Positions 1 to 11,239 are shown, counted from the stretch's first letter. The stretch: DNA of 64,000 bases from Mercenaria mercenaria (GCF_021730395.1 NC_069364.1:81275501-81339500), one strand, 5' to 3'. Made by a program: numbers and translations. Notes: generated from the letters alone by a model not told the origin.

Positions 1-381
1 CCTAGTGACCTAGTTTTCAATATAACTCGGACACATTTGTAATATACTTTATCAAATTTCATCCTGCATGGCGTAATTGGCGAAACAGTACCAGTGAGTA
101 CCTCAATAGACTCTCTATGTTCACAGTGTTGAATACATTTTTAAAAGGAAAAAGCAACAACACATTTACAATGTTTTCTAAACTTTTAATTTTCAAGTTA
201 GTTGACTCTACTGATTCAAAACAGTCTTATCTAGACAAATGCATAAAATTAAGAAATGTAAGCAAACCAATGCAGCTATGAAAAATTAGACCCACTATGA
301 AAATTTGTAAGTTCATGAGAGGCTATGACATTTCAATATTGCATACGTAAATGTAAATAACAAAAATCTAGAGTTGCTTTT
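1..381. other. AT-rich DNA without recognised feature
   Basis: No open frame, repeat unit or RNA fold was recognised here. It is simply the left flank of the repeat-rich block that follows. Confidence 0.5.
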
Positions 382-523
382 TCGAAAAAAACAGCGCATG
401 TCTCCCACAACTGTCTTATCATCTAATTAGTGAGTCAGAGTAAAAAGGCTGTTCGAAAAAAATCAACGCATGTCTCCCACAACTGTCTTATCATCTAATT
501 AGTGAGTCAGAGTAAAAAGGCTG
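382..523. repeat. Tandem duplication, ~70 bp x 2
   Basis: Two nearly identical copies stand side by side, each beginning with TTCGAAAAAAA and ending in AGAGTAAAAAGGCTG. They differ by a few bases only, so the duplication looks recent. The end of the unit continues into the dispersed repeat at 524-672. Confidence 0.85.
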
Positions 524-672
524 TTTTTGGGTAACGCATGGGCCATAATTCTAAAGTGCCTCAGGCGATATGGCTAGTTATCGGTCTTGGCCCAGGAGTT
601 ATGGTCAAAAACATTTTGTTCAAGTTTGATGAAGATCGGATTAGAAATGTTCAACCTAGAGCACGGACAAGA
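524..672 (+). repeat. Dispersed repeat fragment split by the palindromic element
   Basis: The stretch carries GGCCATAATTCTAAAGTGCC and GGCTAGTTAT, followed by a GGTCAAAAACATTTTGTTCA-type core. The same sequence recurs in the same orientation at 6366-6600 (GGCCATAATTCC, GGCTAGTTATTGATCCTGG). The left copy stops at ...GGACAAGA and the right resumes at AGAGTAAAAAG, which is how adjacent units of this family normally join. The 74-codon open frame here is accidental. Confidence 0.75.
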
Positions 673-929
673 TGGTCCGAGAGCTCACTGACTTTTATTG
701 CAACAATTGAGGCCAAAAGAAGTTTATACATTTTTGGAAACACTATTTCATATCCTCCATGAAAACCCATTTCTTAAGTGTCAAAGCCGTGCCTATCTAT
801 ATTTTGTTCGCTTATGTTTGTGGTATGGGAGGTTAAACTCACTTGTAAAAATTTAGGGGGTAGGGTAAAGTTTACGTCTACCAGTTTTTTTCACTGTTTA
901 ATTACAGTAGCTATTTGATTGTCAGTAAA

Positions 930-2130
930 TGTATATATGTCAACCAATGTCAGCAAAAAGAAATTCATCAAAAAGGAATGAAGGGCAAACTTGATATTTA
1001 AGGTCAAAGGTCAAATTTATGTATAAATCACAAAAATTGGCATATTTGAAATTTATTTTTATACTTAAAAATTAGTTTGTTATCATAAGTCACTCAGTTT
1101 TACTTATGTAATGTGTTTATATCAGCCAAAGTCAGAAATGCAAATCTTATTGCAAAACGTCAAAGTCAACCCTGATAATTGAAGGTCAAAGTTCATTTTC
1201 ATGCAAAAATGTGAAAAATGTTACCTTTATTTTTTTAATCTGTTTAATATGTATTCACATTATTAGTCACCGAAGTTAATTTGTTTTAATGTCTGTATGT
1301 CATGCAAAGTCAGCAGTGCAGATGTAACCTCAAAACTGCCAAGGATAAAGCTTATATCAAAGGTCAAAGGCCAAATTTGAGTGAAAAATTGCATGAATAG
1401 CTTCATGTTTGAAATATAAATGCTATTCCTAATCATTATTAATAATTGCTCGTGATTTATTTTAATGTATATATGTCCCACAATGTCAGTAATAAAGAGA
1501 TCGTCTGAAATCAGAAAAGTTCAAATGTGATATTAAGGGTCAAAGGTCATTTTCATGTAAAAGGAAGAAAAATCGCTCTTTAATTTGTTGTTAATATTTT
1601 GTCGATATTAGTCAACGATATCAGTTCATTTAATGTATATTAAATGTTAGGCGATGTCTAGTATGCACATATAATTCCAAAACGTTCAAGGTCAACCATA
1701 ATATCAAAGGTCAAAGGTCAAAAAAGTGAGTAAAATGTTGAAAAAATATCACCTATTTGTAATGATTTTTATTGTTTAAAAGTATTTGTTTTGTCATTTT
1801 AGTAACTGACTGTTGTTCATTTTACTGTATATATGTCAGACGTTGTCATAGAAGAGAAAATAAGTCAAGGTCAAACCTGGTATTGGAGGCCAGGGGTCAC
1901 TTTTGTATAAAAAATCACAACCTTTACCATACATACTCATTACTTTGATCAAAAAATAGCTTGTTGTTATAATTCACTGTTAGCAATTTACTTTAATGTA
2001 TACATGTCAAGCAAGGTTAGCAATGTAGGTCTTATCCTTATAAGTCAAAGGCAAACCTATTATCAAAGGTCAAAGGTCAAAGTTGTGTAAGAATTCACAA
2101 ATAACAAGAATTTTGCAATGATTTTTGGTT
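930..2130 (+). repeat. Left array of ~177-bp monomers with AGGTCA repeats
   Basis: About seven diverged monomers, whose TGTATATATGTCA-like anchor recurs near 930, 1108, 1290, 1465, 1640, 1826 and 1998. Most contain the direct repeat AGGTCAAAGGTCA or a one- or two-base variant (near 1003, 1185, 1358, 1536, 1706, 2065). That string is the DR1 half-site arrangement recognised by RXR/HNF4-type nuclear receptors; whether any receptor binds here is unknown. Confidence 0.85.
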
Positions 2131-2139
2131 GCGGGTTAA

Positions 2140-2521
2140 TCTCGCTACCAAAGTTAAAGTGTATTTTTGACTATCATAGCATTTTTATTTTATTCAGAAT
2201 CACATCCAAAAGATGTTCATGTGCTACACAAAATAGTCTCATTCATGCACAGTGCGGATGAATTATCAATGAACAAGCAATTCTTATTCAACCTGTATCC
2301 ACTCACACTAACCATTTAGATTATATAAGATCCCGCTACCAAAGTTAAAGTGTATTTTTGACTATCAGAGCATTTTTATTTTATTCAGAATCACATCCAA
2401 AAGATGTTCATATGCTACACAAAATAGTCCCATTCATGCACAGTGCGATGAATTATCAATGAACAAGCAATTCTTATTCAACCTGTATCCACTCACACTA
2501 ACCATTTAGATTATATAAGAT
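2140..2521 (+). repeat. Tandem duplication, ~190 bp x 2
   Basis: Two almost identical units beginning CGCTACCAAAGTTAAAGTG and ending in ATTATATAAGATC lie at about 2142-2331 and 2332-2521. They differ at three or so positions, far less than the surrounding monomers, so this duplication is younger than the array. Confidence 0.85.
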
Positions 2522-2789
2522 CTTTCAATGATAAGGTATTCCAGCCCATGGTTACATCACAAGCTGGGTCAGGCAGATTTCATCTTAGATAAGAGGCACA
2601 TTAAATTTGTATTTGTTTTTCATTCATGTATATTCATAGACCGCCATTTTAAACAGGAAATAAATCTATCAAAAACCCGCAACCATCAGACATTTCAAGG
2701 CTTCGATTCTTTATTGTGTAGGTTATTTCTGTCACTACTAGTAAAACTGATCAGTATTCATTTTCAAATATATACAACTGACAATATCA

Positions 2790-3335
2790 CTGTTGAAATA
2801 ATAATGAAAAGTAAGTCAAGGTCAAACCTGACATTAAAGGTAAAAGGTCTTTTTCATGTAAAAATTCAAAATACAGCATTTTTAATTTCTTCTTCGTTAC
2901 AAATTATATTGTCATTTTGTTCATTGAAATCAATTTTGTCTTATGTTTATTTGTAAATCAATGTCAGCAATGCAGATCTAATTTCGAAAACAGTGATTGT
3001 TAAAGCTTATATCAAAGGTAAAAGGTGAAATTTGCGTGAAAGATCGCAAAAAGTAGCATTTTTGCAATACTTTTCCTTGTTTAAAAGTATTTTGTCATTA
3101 TTAATATCTTATGGTTATTATATCTTATGGTTATTACTTGAAGTCTCATACATGTATATACATATATCTATATATGGGTCAATGTCTACAATGGAGATAT
3201 CATAAGACATGAGTCTAGATCAGCCCTGATGTTAAAGTTTAAAATTCATTTTCGGGTAATAAATGCAAATTATAGCACTGTAACTTTATTTCTTTGTTCA
3301 AACATATCTTGTTATAGCTTGATGTTAATTCATTT
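2790..3335 (+). repeat. Continuation of the AGGTCA monomer array
   Basis: Three more diverged monomers in the left-arm orientation, with GTCAAGGTCAAACCTG near 2815 and ATCAAAGGTAAAAGG near 3010. The DR1 motif is partly decayed here. The array is then interrupted by the LINE fragment. Confidence 0.6.
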
Positions 3336-3339
3336 TAAA

Positions 3340-4760
3340 GTTAGCCTTTACTTCCTTACTTCCTTACTGCCTTCCATCTTCTTATGGCCGTTTTATATTT
3401 TATGATTAGATGCGACAATGAACTGCATCGTATTCTGCAGGTCGCTGATATCTGTCCACGGCTTGATCCCAAATGGGATGTCTGTTGGCCAAACTTTCTG
3501 CCGTGTGCTTCTTCCAGATAGGAACAACTCTGCAGAATGTGAAACGGTGTTTGTTCCTCTGATCCGCACTGACATTTAGCTTTCTGTGCAAATCCTAGCT
3601 TCTTCATATGTTTTCACGGGCCACAGTCTTCAGTGCGCAGACGGAAGACAGTTAATTGGCTGTTTAGCTTGTGTAGATAGTCATGCTTTGGCGGGTAACT
3701 TCCATTTATGTTCTTCCAGTCTGACGCAAAGCTGTTCTTCCACAGAAGACGGAGCTTCTCTGTATGAAGTTGGAGGTTTGGGCTGTATTTGTCTGGTTGC
3801 TGTCTTTGCAAGTTTGTGCTTAGCTTCATTTCCAGCTATGCCCACATGTGCAGCTATCTATCGAAATGCTACATTGTTGTTCTCAGGCAGGAGACTGATG
3901 TTTTTCAACAGCTGTCTGATTAAGTTGTCTGATGGACCTGCTGAGAGAGCCTGAAGAGCTGACTTGGGGTCTGTTAGGAATATATTGTCCCTTTTCTTCT
4001 CGCTCATACTGTTCGAGTGTCGCCGATGTGAGGGCTTGCATCTGGATCTGTAGTTGGAGCATCTCTTGCCGACTGTATGAGAGAGTATGAAGGAGGAGCT
4101 GTCTGAAAATTTGATGTAGGCACCATCACAAGCTTTCTGAACTGCCTTTTCCACTGATCCATTGGTATATTCTTGGATGCAAGAGTGTGCTGGATAGCGG
4201 TTATTGATCATTTCTAGCGTAAGAGATTGTTGGTAAGCCTGATGGTGCTTTCCCTTTTCTTCTACTCCTGGCACCTCAAATCTGATCTTGGGAGCACATT
4301 GTCTGGGGAACCATTCATTGGGCTCGAGCGGCTCTGCCTCTGTGTCCAGTGCTGCTGCTTTCTATTTTGGCAGTTTTTTGACGATGTGGATAAGACTCTG
4401 TTTTTTCAGTATGTTCTATGTTCTGCTCTCGAATTTTGAGTGGAGTGGGTGGGATGGTAGTCTCTTTGCCTTCTCTGCATGGACAACAGCTTTGTACTCT
4501 CGTCTTGTCTCTAATGGTTCAGGGTTGGCTGTCTTTTCGATTCATTTTATTTGAGTTGTTTTCATTGCCCCGGGATTATACTCAGACATGAAATTTAACA
4601 CTGTCCAGTTTATTTTTACTGGTTTTGGAAGCAGGTACCAATGAGGTTGATGCGTACTCTGCTATGTATCGTACGTTGCCTGTGTAGACTTGCAGAGGAT
4701 CTTTGCATTTACTCCCCAGCTTGTTCCTGCCAGTTATTTTCATAGTGTCGAGTTTTTTGA
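3340..4760 (-). mobile_element. Decayed LINE, RNase H and 3' part
   Basis: On the minus strand an RNase H-like domain can be read: EYTNGSVEKAV (family YTDGS, second residue changed), then IFLTDPKSALQAL (the TDS-like acid box), then HVGIAGNEAKHKLAK (family HVGI.GNE.AD.LA). After it comes a C-terminal zinc motif, CQCGSEEQTPFHILQSC. The pieces are in different frames with several stops, so the copy is dead. RNase H behind the reverse transcriptase is known from I/Nimb/R1-type LINEs; the exact clade is not settled. No clear reverse transcriptase core is left upstream. It sits between the two arms of the palindromic element. Confidence 0.75.
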
Positions 4761-4789
4761 AGGCCCTCTTCTTTGACCTTTAATGTCAG

Positions 4790-6130
4790 ATTTGACCTTG
4801 ACTAATTTTTAATTATTATTTCAAGAATGATATCATCTGTTATAAATACATTAAAATGAATAATAATTAGTTAATAGTTTTTAAATACCATAAAAATATA
4901 ATGAAAAAATCGTTGCAAAAATACTGGGTTTTGGCTAATTTTCACGCAAATTTGACCTTTGACCTTTGATAATAGGTTTTGCTTTGCCTTCTTTGGATAG
5001 GACCTACATTCCTGACCTTGCTTGACATATATACGTTAAAATAAATTGCCAACAAAAATTTCTAACAAGAGCTATTATTTTTGAACAAAGTAATGAGTAA
5101 GTATGCTACAAATTGATCTTTTACATAAAACTGACCCCTGACCTTTAATACTACGTTCGACCTTGACTTATTTTCTCTTCCACGACATCGTCTGACATAT
5201 ATACAGTAAAATGAAAAACGATCAGTTACTAAAATGACAAAACAAATACTTTTAAACAATAAAAATATTACAAACAGGCGATATTATTGCAACATTTTAT
5301 TCACTTTTTTGACCTTTGACCTTTGAAATTATGGTTAACCTTGAATGTTTTGGAATAATATGTGCATACCAGACATCACCTACTTTTTATACATTAAAAT
5401 GAACTGATATTGTTGATTAATATCGACAAAATACCATTAACAAGAAGAAAAAATAAAGAGCTATTTTTTTCATTCTTTTACTTGAAAGTGACCTTTAACC
5501 TTTAATATCACATTTGAACTTGTCTTATTTTAGACTATATCTTTATTACTGACATTGTGCGACATATATACATTAAAATAAATTACGTGCAATTACAAAT
5601 AATGATGTGAAATAGCATTTATATTTCAAACAAAAAGCTATTCATGCAATTTTTCACAGACATTTGACCTTTGACCTTTGATATAAGCTTTACCCTTGGC
5701 AGTTGTGTGGTTACCTTTGTACTGCTGACTTTGCCTGGCATACAGACATTAAAACAAATTAACTTCGGTGACTAATAATGTGAATACATATTAAACAGAT
5801 TAAAAAAGTAAAGGTAACATTTTTGACATTTGTGCATGAAAATGAACTTTGACCTTCAATTATCAGGGTTGACTTTGACGTTTTGCAATAAGATTTGCAT
5901 TTCTGACTTGGGCTGATATAAACACATTTCATAAGTAAAACTGAGTGACTTATGGTAACAAACTAATTTTTAAGAATAAAAATAAATTTCAAATATGCCA
6001 ATTTTTGTTCATTTGTACATAAATTTGACCTTTGACCTTTAATATCAAGTTTGCCCTTCATTCCTTTTTGATGAATTTCTTTTTGCTGACATTGGTTGAC
6101 ATATATACATTTACTGACAATCAAATAGCT
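4790..6130 (-). repeat. Right array of ~177-bp monomers, inverted
   Basis: The array reads as TGACCTTTGACCT on the plus strand (near 4955, 5140, 5312, 5492, 5668, 5848, 6028), the reverse complement of the left-arm motif. Individual monomers match their counterparts in the left arm better than they match each other, so the two arms derive from one copied or folded unit. Confidence 0.85.
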
Positions 6131-6365
6131 ACTGTAATTAAACAGTGAAAAAATTGGTAGACGTAAACTTTACCCTACCCCCTAAATTTTTACAAGTGAG
6201 TTTAACCTCCCATATCACAAACATAAGCGAACAAAATATAGATAGGCACGGCTTTGACACTTAAGAAATGGGTTTTCATGGAGGATATGAAATAGTGTTT
6301 CCAAAAATGTATAAACTTCTTTTGGCCTCAATTGTTGCAATAAAAGTCCGTGAGCTCTCGGACCA

Positions 6366-6600
6366 AGAGTAAAAAGACTGCCTTCCAGTTATTCAAAGGC
6401 CATAATTCCAAAGTTTCTTGCCGATTTGGCTAGTTATTGATCCTGGCCTAGGACTTATTGACAAAAACAATTTGTTAAAGTTTGGTGAATATCTGATGAA
6501 AATTGTTCGACACAGAGAACCGACAATAGTAAAAAGGCTGCCTTTCGGTAATTCAAGGGCCATAATTCCGAAGTGCCTAGACCTATTTGACACACACAAG
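6366..6600 (+). repeat. Dispersed repeat, right part of the split copy
   Basis: Two diverged ~130-bp units, each with TAAAAAG(A/G)CTGCCTT followed by GGCCATAATTCC. They continue the family begun at 524-672, and the palindromic element was inserted between them. Confidence 0.7.
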
Positions 6601-7420
6601 ATTGCATAATTATGTGGACTGTATGTATATAGACTGTATGTATACAGTATAGTAACAAAAAACAAAGTCTCATAACTATGCAGAATATTTATCTAAAAGA
6701 ACGTAACATGCACCATGCACAACTAGGGTTGGTACTGATCACTTGTGTGAAGTTTCAATTAATTGTGTGCAAGGGTTCGGAAGATTAGGCGCGCACAAGA
6801 TTGCATATGCAGACTGTATGTACATCGTATTTTAACAAGAAACAAAGTCCCATAACTCTGCAATTTTTGTTGTTGAAAGAACCTAACATACCCCATGCAC
6901 AACTACTGTTGTTACTGATCACTTCCGTGAAGTTTAATTAAATTGTGTCGAGGGGATAAGGAGAGATGATGCGCACAAGATTGTGTCTATGTATATAGTA
7001 TAGTAACGAAAAACAAAGTCCCGTAACTCTGCAAATTTTTTTTTCTGAAAGAACCTAATATGTCCCATGCACAACTGCTGTTGTTACTGATGACTTGTGT
7101 GAAGTTTCATTAAATTGTGTCAAGGGGATGAGGAGAGATGGTGCGCACAAGATTGTGTCTATGTATATAGTATAGTAACAAAAAACTCTGCAATTTTTTT
7201 CTCTGAAAGAACCTAACATGCCCCATGCACTACTACTGTCGCTACTGATGACTTGTTTGAAGTTTCATTAAATTGTGTCAAGGGGATGAGGAGAGATGGT
7301 GCGCACAAGATTGTGTCTACGGACAGACAGACGGACGGACAGACAGACAACCTGAAACCAGTATACCCCTCCCCCACTTACAACTTTGTTGTCGGGGTGG
7401 GGGGGGGGTAAAATAAAATG
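6590..7420 (+). repeat. Tandem repeat element ending in GACAGACGGAC tract
   Basis: Five units of 160-200 bp share CGCACAAGATTG (near 6592, 6788, 6971, 7141, 7302) and AAGAACCTAACATGCCCCAT. The last unit runs into GACAGACAGACGGACGGAC and then CCAGTATACCCCTCCCCCAC. Repeats closing with such GACA-type tracts and a TATACCCC-like end recur at 11630, 22860, 23205 and 60340 in this window, each with a different body. No coding frame is recognised. Confidence 0.75.
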
Positions 7421-7574
7421 TCTGTTTTTATCTTCCATTGGACAATGAAACACACTGAACTTTTCAAAGTTTTCCTGAAGAATTTCTAACTTCATTCAAT
7501 TTGAAAAGTCTAGATGTTTTTCATAATACAATAAAAGACAGAAACATGCATCTTATATGGTCAGAAAAACATTC

Positions 7575-7791
7575 TTAGAACCTATTAATTAAAGCGTCTC
7601 TAGTTCTCTGTGCATTGGGTTCCACATTCCCCTGGTACGGTTGACCGTCCATATCTGGATGTTGATCTACTTGGCCATCAAAGTCGATACCATTGTCTAT
7701 GCACAGGTTGTGCAGTTTGGCACAAACAACAAACACTTTCGCAGCTCTCTCAGGTGTTATCTGCAGAAATCCACCAGTTTTGTGAAGGCAT
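7575..7791 (-). CDS. HARBI1-like: HARBI1-like gene, exon 6 (C-terminus)
   Basis: The exon follows acceptor ACATTGTACACAG and completes the split Arg codon left by exon 5. It reads RCLHKTGGFLQITPERAAKV, then VFVVCAKLHNLCIDNGIDFD, and ends ...RTRDALINRF with TAA at 7575-7577. The blocks RFRCLH..GG and CAKLHN are the usual C-terminal HARBI1 signature (RFRCL, AC.LHN). 73 codons including the shared one and the stop. No defect is seen. Confidence 0.88.
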
Positions 7792-9172
7792 CTGTGTACA
7801 ATGTAAAAATAATATCTTTAACTTTTTCAAAATAACTATATTCTGTCTGTATTTGGTTTTTAGGTGATTATTTAACAAATAATCAAAGCATTTGAGTGGT
7901 TTATCATCTGATTTACCATTTAGATACATTGGAATTGAACCATGGGGCATTAGCCCGAGAGGTTAAATACTGAAGTATCTGAACAATGAATAAACTAGAC
8001 AAGATCTTGATCTGACATGCTCATTGATATATTTTTGATAAATATCATGCTGGACTTCATTTAGGTGAGGAATAATGTATCAGACGTCAGGCAGCAATTT
8101 AATGTCATAATACTCTCTTACTGGTCTGTGCATCAACCATTGTTTATTGCATAATATACAGAGCATGATATTCTTCTTTGTTTAACTGAAAATCAAATCG
8201 AGCCATATTAGAATATAAGATATATAAAAATCCAAAAAACTCAAAATGCTCTGAAGTACAATTTCACTTCTACAATGCCACCTGAAGATGAACTGTACAA
8301 TAATTGAGCTGTCTGTGCAAAAATCTTTTGGTCTATTGTCAATCACTATCAAACCTTGACAACACTGTGCAGATGACAATTTATATTTTCAGTGAAAGAA
8401 ATTTATGTAATATTGTGCAATTTCTAATTACTTTTTACTCTAGAAAATAGAAGTTAACAGATTAACAACTTTAATTTTGAAAAACAATGTCCATGGTGGA
8501 ATAAAAAGTTATCCTTAAAGAAATGAAAATTCTATCAAAAACTGAAAAAGATCACCCTGAAAATCAAGGTCAAATGTTTTTAATCAATGTAATGGACATG
8601 TGATAATGAATTTTATCTGTGAATAGGGAGGAATTCATAAAGAAATGATAAGTTAAGGCAAGGTGGCATAAAAAGACTTCAATATTGTATGTCTTTACTT
8701 AAACTTAATAGTTGAGCATTATGAATAATTCTACCACAAGCCGATTCATTTCCCTATTAAACAAAGAAAACAGAAAACAGTTAATTATTATACAACAAAT
8801 CACTGTTCTAACGTCACATTTATTACGGCATGGCATCAAATGGCATAGTGGCACGCTGGAAAAGAAACCGATTGAAAACGGGCAAATGTTTAATGCATGT
8901 CATCAAGGATGTGCTTAAAAATCCTTTGTAACATGTTGGAATCGAAATAATATATATCTTATTTAGTGATCTGCTCTTGAATAAATCATTGTTTGCCATT
9001 CAGATGCGTATTATTATGTCACTTGTGCTGCACCCTCGTGATATAATTCCTTTGCATATGAACTCCAAACAATGATTTATATTCAACGACAAATCACTGG
9101 ATGAGATATATTATTAATTAAATATACCTGCACTAATGTAAACATTAAATAATAAATTGTGAAAATATTTAC
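7792..9172 (-). other. HARBI1-like intron 5
   Basis: GT-AG intron of 1381 bp, with donor TTTCAG|GTAAAT and a pyrimidine-rich acceptor. I see no mobile element or frame of note inside; small open frames here are accidental. Confidence 0.75.
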
Positions 9173-9273
9173 CTGAAACGAGATTTAAGCAAACCAAATG
9201 CTCTTTCAACCACCATTCTGGTTCTGCTGTGTGCGGTGTTGAAGGCATTTTCTTGTCTTGTTGATGGTCTAAT
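9173..9273 (-). CDS. HARBI1-like: HARBI1-like gene, exon 5
   Basis: The 101-nt exon reads IRPSTRQENAFNTAHSRTRM then VVERAFGLLKSRF and ends in phase 2. The block N.AH.RTR..VER.FG.LK.RF is the best-conserved stretch of PIF/Harbinger transposases and of HARBI1. It carries the candidate third acidic catalytic residue (Glu in RQENAFN or Glu in VVERAFG, about residues 238 and 253). Acceptor AATATCAACAG and donor CAG|GTAAAT are both good. Confidence 0.9.
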
Positions 9274-9521
9274 CTGTTGATATTCCGTAAACACAAAAAT
9301 TAATATAATACAACAAATTTTTTGTTATTGAATATATAACGTATTACATGACAAGAACATAACAAGAGCAGCACCCACCAGTGCTAGATGCTTGACTTTA
9401 TTGTACCTGATAGTAAAATGGAAGAAATTTGAGAAAAGGGGATTCAACTCATCAAATTCCTTAATGTAGTTACCTCCTCTTCTGTACAGGAGGCCATTAC
9501 TGTAATCAAATAATGTTGTAT

Positions 9522-9785
9522 GTTTGTTTTGAGTTTAACCCCATTTTTCAACAGTATTTTAGTAATGTAATGGCAGACAGTTCACCTAACCAGTGTTTCT
9601 GTATTCTGTGCATGTACAAACTTGTTATCCGTAAGTAACCGCTAACTTCCCCACATGAATCCAGAGGTGGAAAACAAATGATTTCAGACACAAACGTATT
9701 TTATCAAATCATCATGGAGAACATACATACCCCTTGCCGAGGGCTTGGATTCGTGATCCACAGATCTACGCTCTCTGTATTGAAT
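9522..9785 (-). repeat. tRNA-derived SINE in intron 4, decayed
   Basis: Minus-strand copy of the same SINE as at 38572-38862. The 3' module (TTTTTCAACAGTATTTTAG, CCTAACCAGTGTTTCTG) is at the left, the CCCCACATGAATCCAGAGG middle follows, and a poor tRNA-like head with ATCCACAGATCTACG is at the right. Many substitutions, so an old copy. Confidence 0.8.
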
Positions 9786-10090
9786 TGGATTTCAAGTCAA
9801 CATATCTTACAGATATTGAGAAATTTGACCTAAATGCAAACTTCTTAATTGTAAAATTGACATTAACTGGCATTTACCACATGTTTGATGTTGCAGGAGT
9901 GTAATAAAGCCATTGAATAAAAATGATAATACACTAGTGTAATAAAGCTTTGACGTCGACGTCGTTTATAGTATAGGAGACGTTGGTCAAATTGTCTTGT
10001 TTATATAGTAAATGAAAGTAGAATTTTTTATCTTTTGACAGGAAAGGCTAACATGTGATAAATAGAATATTACATTTGTGACTTTCCACA

Positions 10091-10183
10091 TTGAATTTAT
10101 TGAACTCGTTGAATAAAACTGATAAAATGCTCGGTAGAGCCTCGCATTTTATCATTTTATTCAACTCGTTTAATAAATTCAAT
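10091..10183. repeat. Near-perfect 40-bp inverted repeat (hairpin)
   Basis: TTGAATTTATTGAACTCGTT... at 10091-10130 is answered by ...TTTAATAAATTCAA at 10145-10183, with a ~14-bp loop containing CGGTAGAGCCTCG. The arms differ at only a few bases. It could form a strong hairpin, or be the remnant of a tiny foldback element. It directly precedes the MITE at 10211. Confidence 0.75.
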
Positions 10184-10210
10184 ATGAAAAGACACTCATG
10201 CAATATCCTC

Positions 10211-10806
10211 TATACTGGTACTGATGATAAACCCGGACAGATGATAAAGTCGACCACCTTGGAATTATTTGATTGCAATCGGTTATTTATAAAAGTGAAC
10301 ACACCATCTTATAGTTTTCACTTACAACACCAACTGGTGTAAACAAAAACAAAATTGGTAAATATTCTGCATAAATAAATGACTTACATTTATATGTCTA
10401 AAAAAAATTTATCCAAAATTACTGGGGAAGAGTGTTTTTTTTGCACATGCTCAATGTTGACACATGAAGGTTGGACATTGGGTCACTTTTCATTACTTAA
10501 TCAGGAATGACTGTTGCAGCCTTTTGGGGAAAGTTTCAATATAATACTACAAAGAAAATTTTGTAAATGATAAAGTGGTCGAATTTATCATCAGTCAATG
10601 TTCATACAGTCCCCATTTTACAAACCCCTTTCAGGGCCTCATTTCGTGTGAGTTTGCTTACTAAATATAATTTTGTATTATGTAAAGATTTCAGCAAATG
10701 TTAAACTTTAATTTGATACCGACCATTGATTACAATTTGCATAAATAAAAAAGTTACAGGCAAAAAACCTCATTTTCTGTTCGTGTTTATCATCAGTACC
10801 AGTATA
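10211..10806. mobile_element. MITE with 22-bp inverted ends
   Basis: TATACTGGTACTGATGATAA begins the element and its reverse complement TTATCATCAGTACCAGTATA closes it; the inverted match is about 22 bp. A possible TA duplication is absorbed in the palindromic TATA ends. Sub-terminal GATAAAGT(C/G)G motifs also face each other (10240s and 10570s). No coding frame. It lies within HARBI1-like intron 4. Confidence 0.7.
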
Positions 10807-10959
10807 TGGCATATAATTAACTGGCATATATGTTCTTTGTAGTATGTTATTTGAAGCACGAGAATCATCTTACACCACGGGGTGTAAGATTGATTTTTCC
10901 AGCACTGGTAAGAAAACCGGCAATCCCCGTCTGGTAGGCAAGAACAAATATTTGTTTAC

Positions 10960-11113
10960 CTTGGGTGTGACCAGATATGGCTTCAAGGCATATCCAGAAT
11001 CTCCAACGAGCCAACCATGGTTTCCTGTCTCTAACCAGGCCTTCAATCCACAACTTTCAAACATGGTACTGTCATGGGTTGAACCCGGCCATTGAGCAAC
11101 TACATCCACGAAC
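10960..11113 (-). CDS. HARBI1-like: HARBI1-like gene, exon 4 (second catalytic Asp)
   Basis: The 154-nt exon starts in phase 2 after acceptor AATATTACAG and reads RFVDVVAQWPGSTHDSTMFE, then GDSGYALKPYLVTPK, ending at donor CCCAAG|GTAAAC. WPGS.HD holds the second acidic residue of the DDE triad (Asp about residue 193), and GDSGY.L.PYL.TP is diagnostic of the PIF/Harbinger family. The open frame continues past the splice site for another 29 codons, but that extension does not resemble the family whereas exon 5 does. Confidence 0.92.
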
Positions 11114-11239
11114 CTGTAATATTATTATCTTTAATAAAAAGTAAATATTTTAAATATTGCAAGTGGTAGACTGCCAGAATTTATTATAATATATCTACAT
11201 GAACTTAATGCAAAATGTCCATATGGATTGAAGAAAATA

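Larger units (their letters stand above)
673..6365. mobile_element. Large palindromic DNA element with DR1-rich arrays
   Basis: The left end (TGGTCCGAGAGCTCAC) and the right end are reverse complements, and the match runs on for roughly 1.4 kb per arm (about 673-2130 against 4740-6365). Each arm has a ~250 bp unique end followed by an array of ~177-bp monomers. AGA abuts both ends (670-672, 6366-6368), so a 3-bp target duplication is likely, and a dispersed repeat is continuous across the insertion. The middle holds a 190-bp duplication, more monomers and a LINE fragment. No transposase of its own was recognised, so it is presumably non-autonomous; the superfamily is not assigned. Sequence and ends are seen directly; transposition is inferred from ends and duplication. 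Confidence 0.75.

Noticed and set aside
538-762. 74-codon frame near the left edge
   Set aside because: Lies across a dispersed repeat and the end of the palindromic element; no domain.
3586-3954. Plus-strand 122-codon open frame
   Set aside because: It is the antisense shadow of the minus-strand LINE RNase H region.
4955-6040. Telomere- or centromere-type satellite
   Set aside because: The array is bounded by unique inverted ends and a target duplication, so it belongs to an interspersed element.
10865-10959. Extension of HARBI1-like exon 4 to its natural stop (ORF reaching 10870)
   Set aside because: The sequence after TPK is unlike the family, and the GTAAAC donor leads in phase to exon 5, which restores the family pattern.
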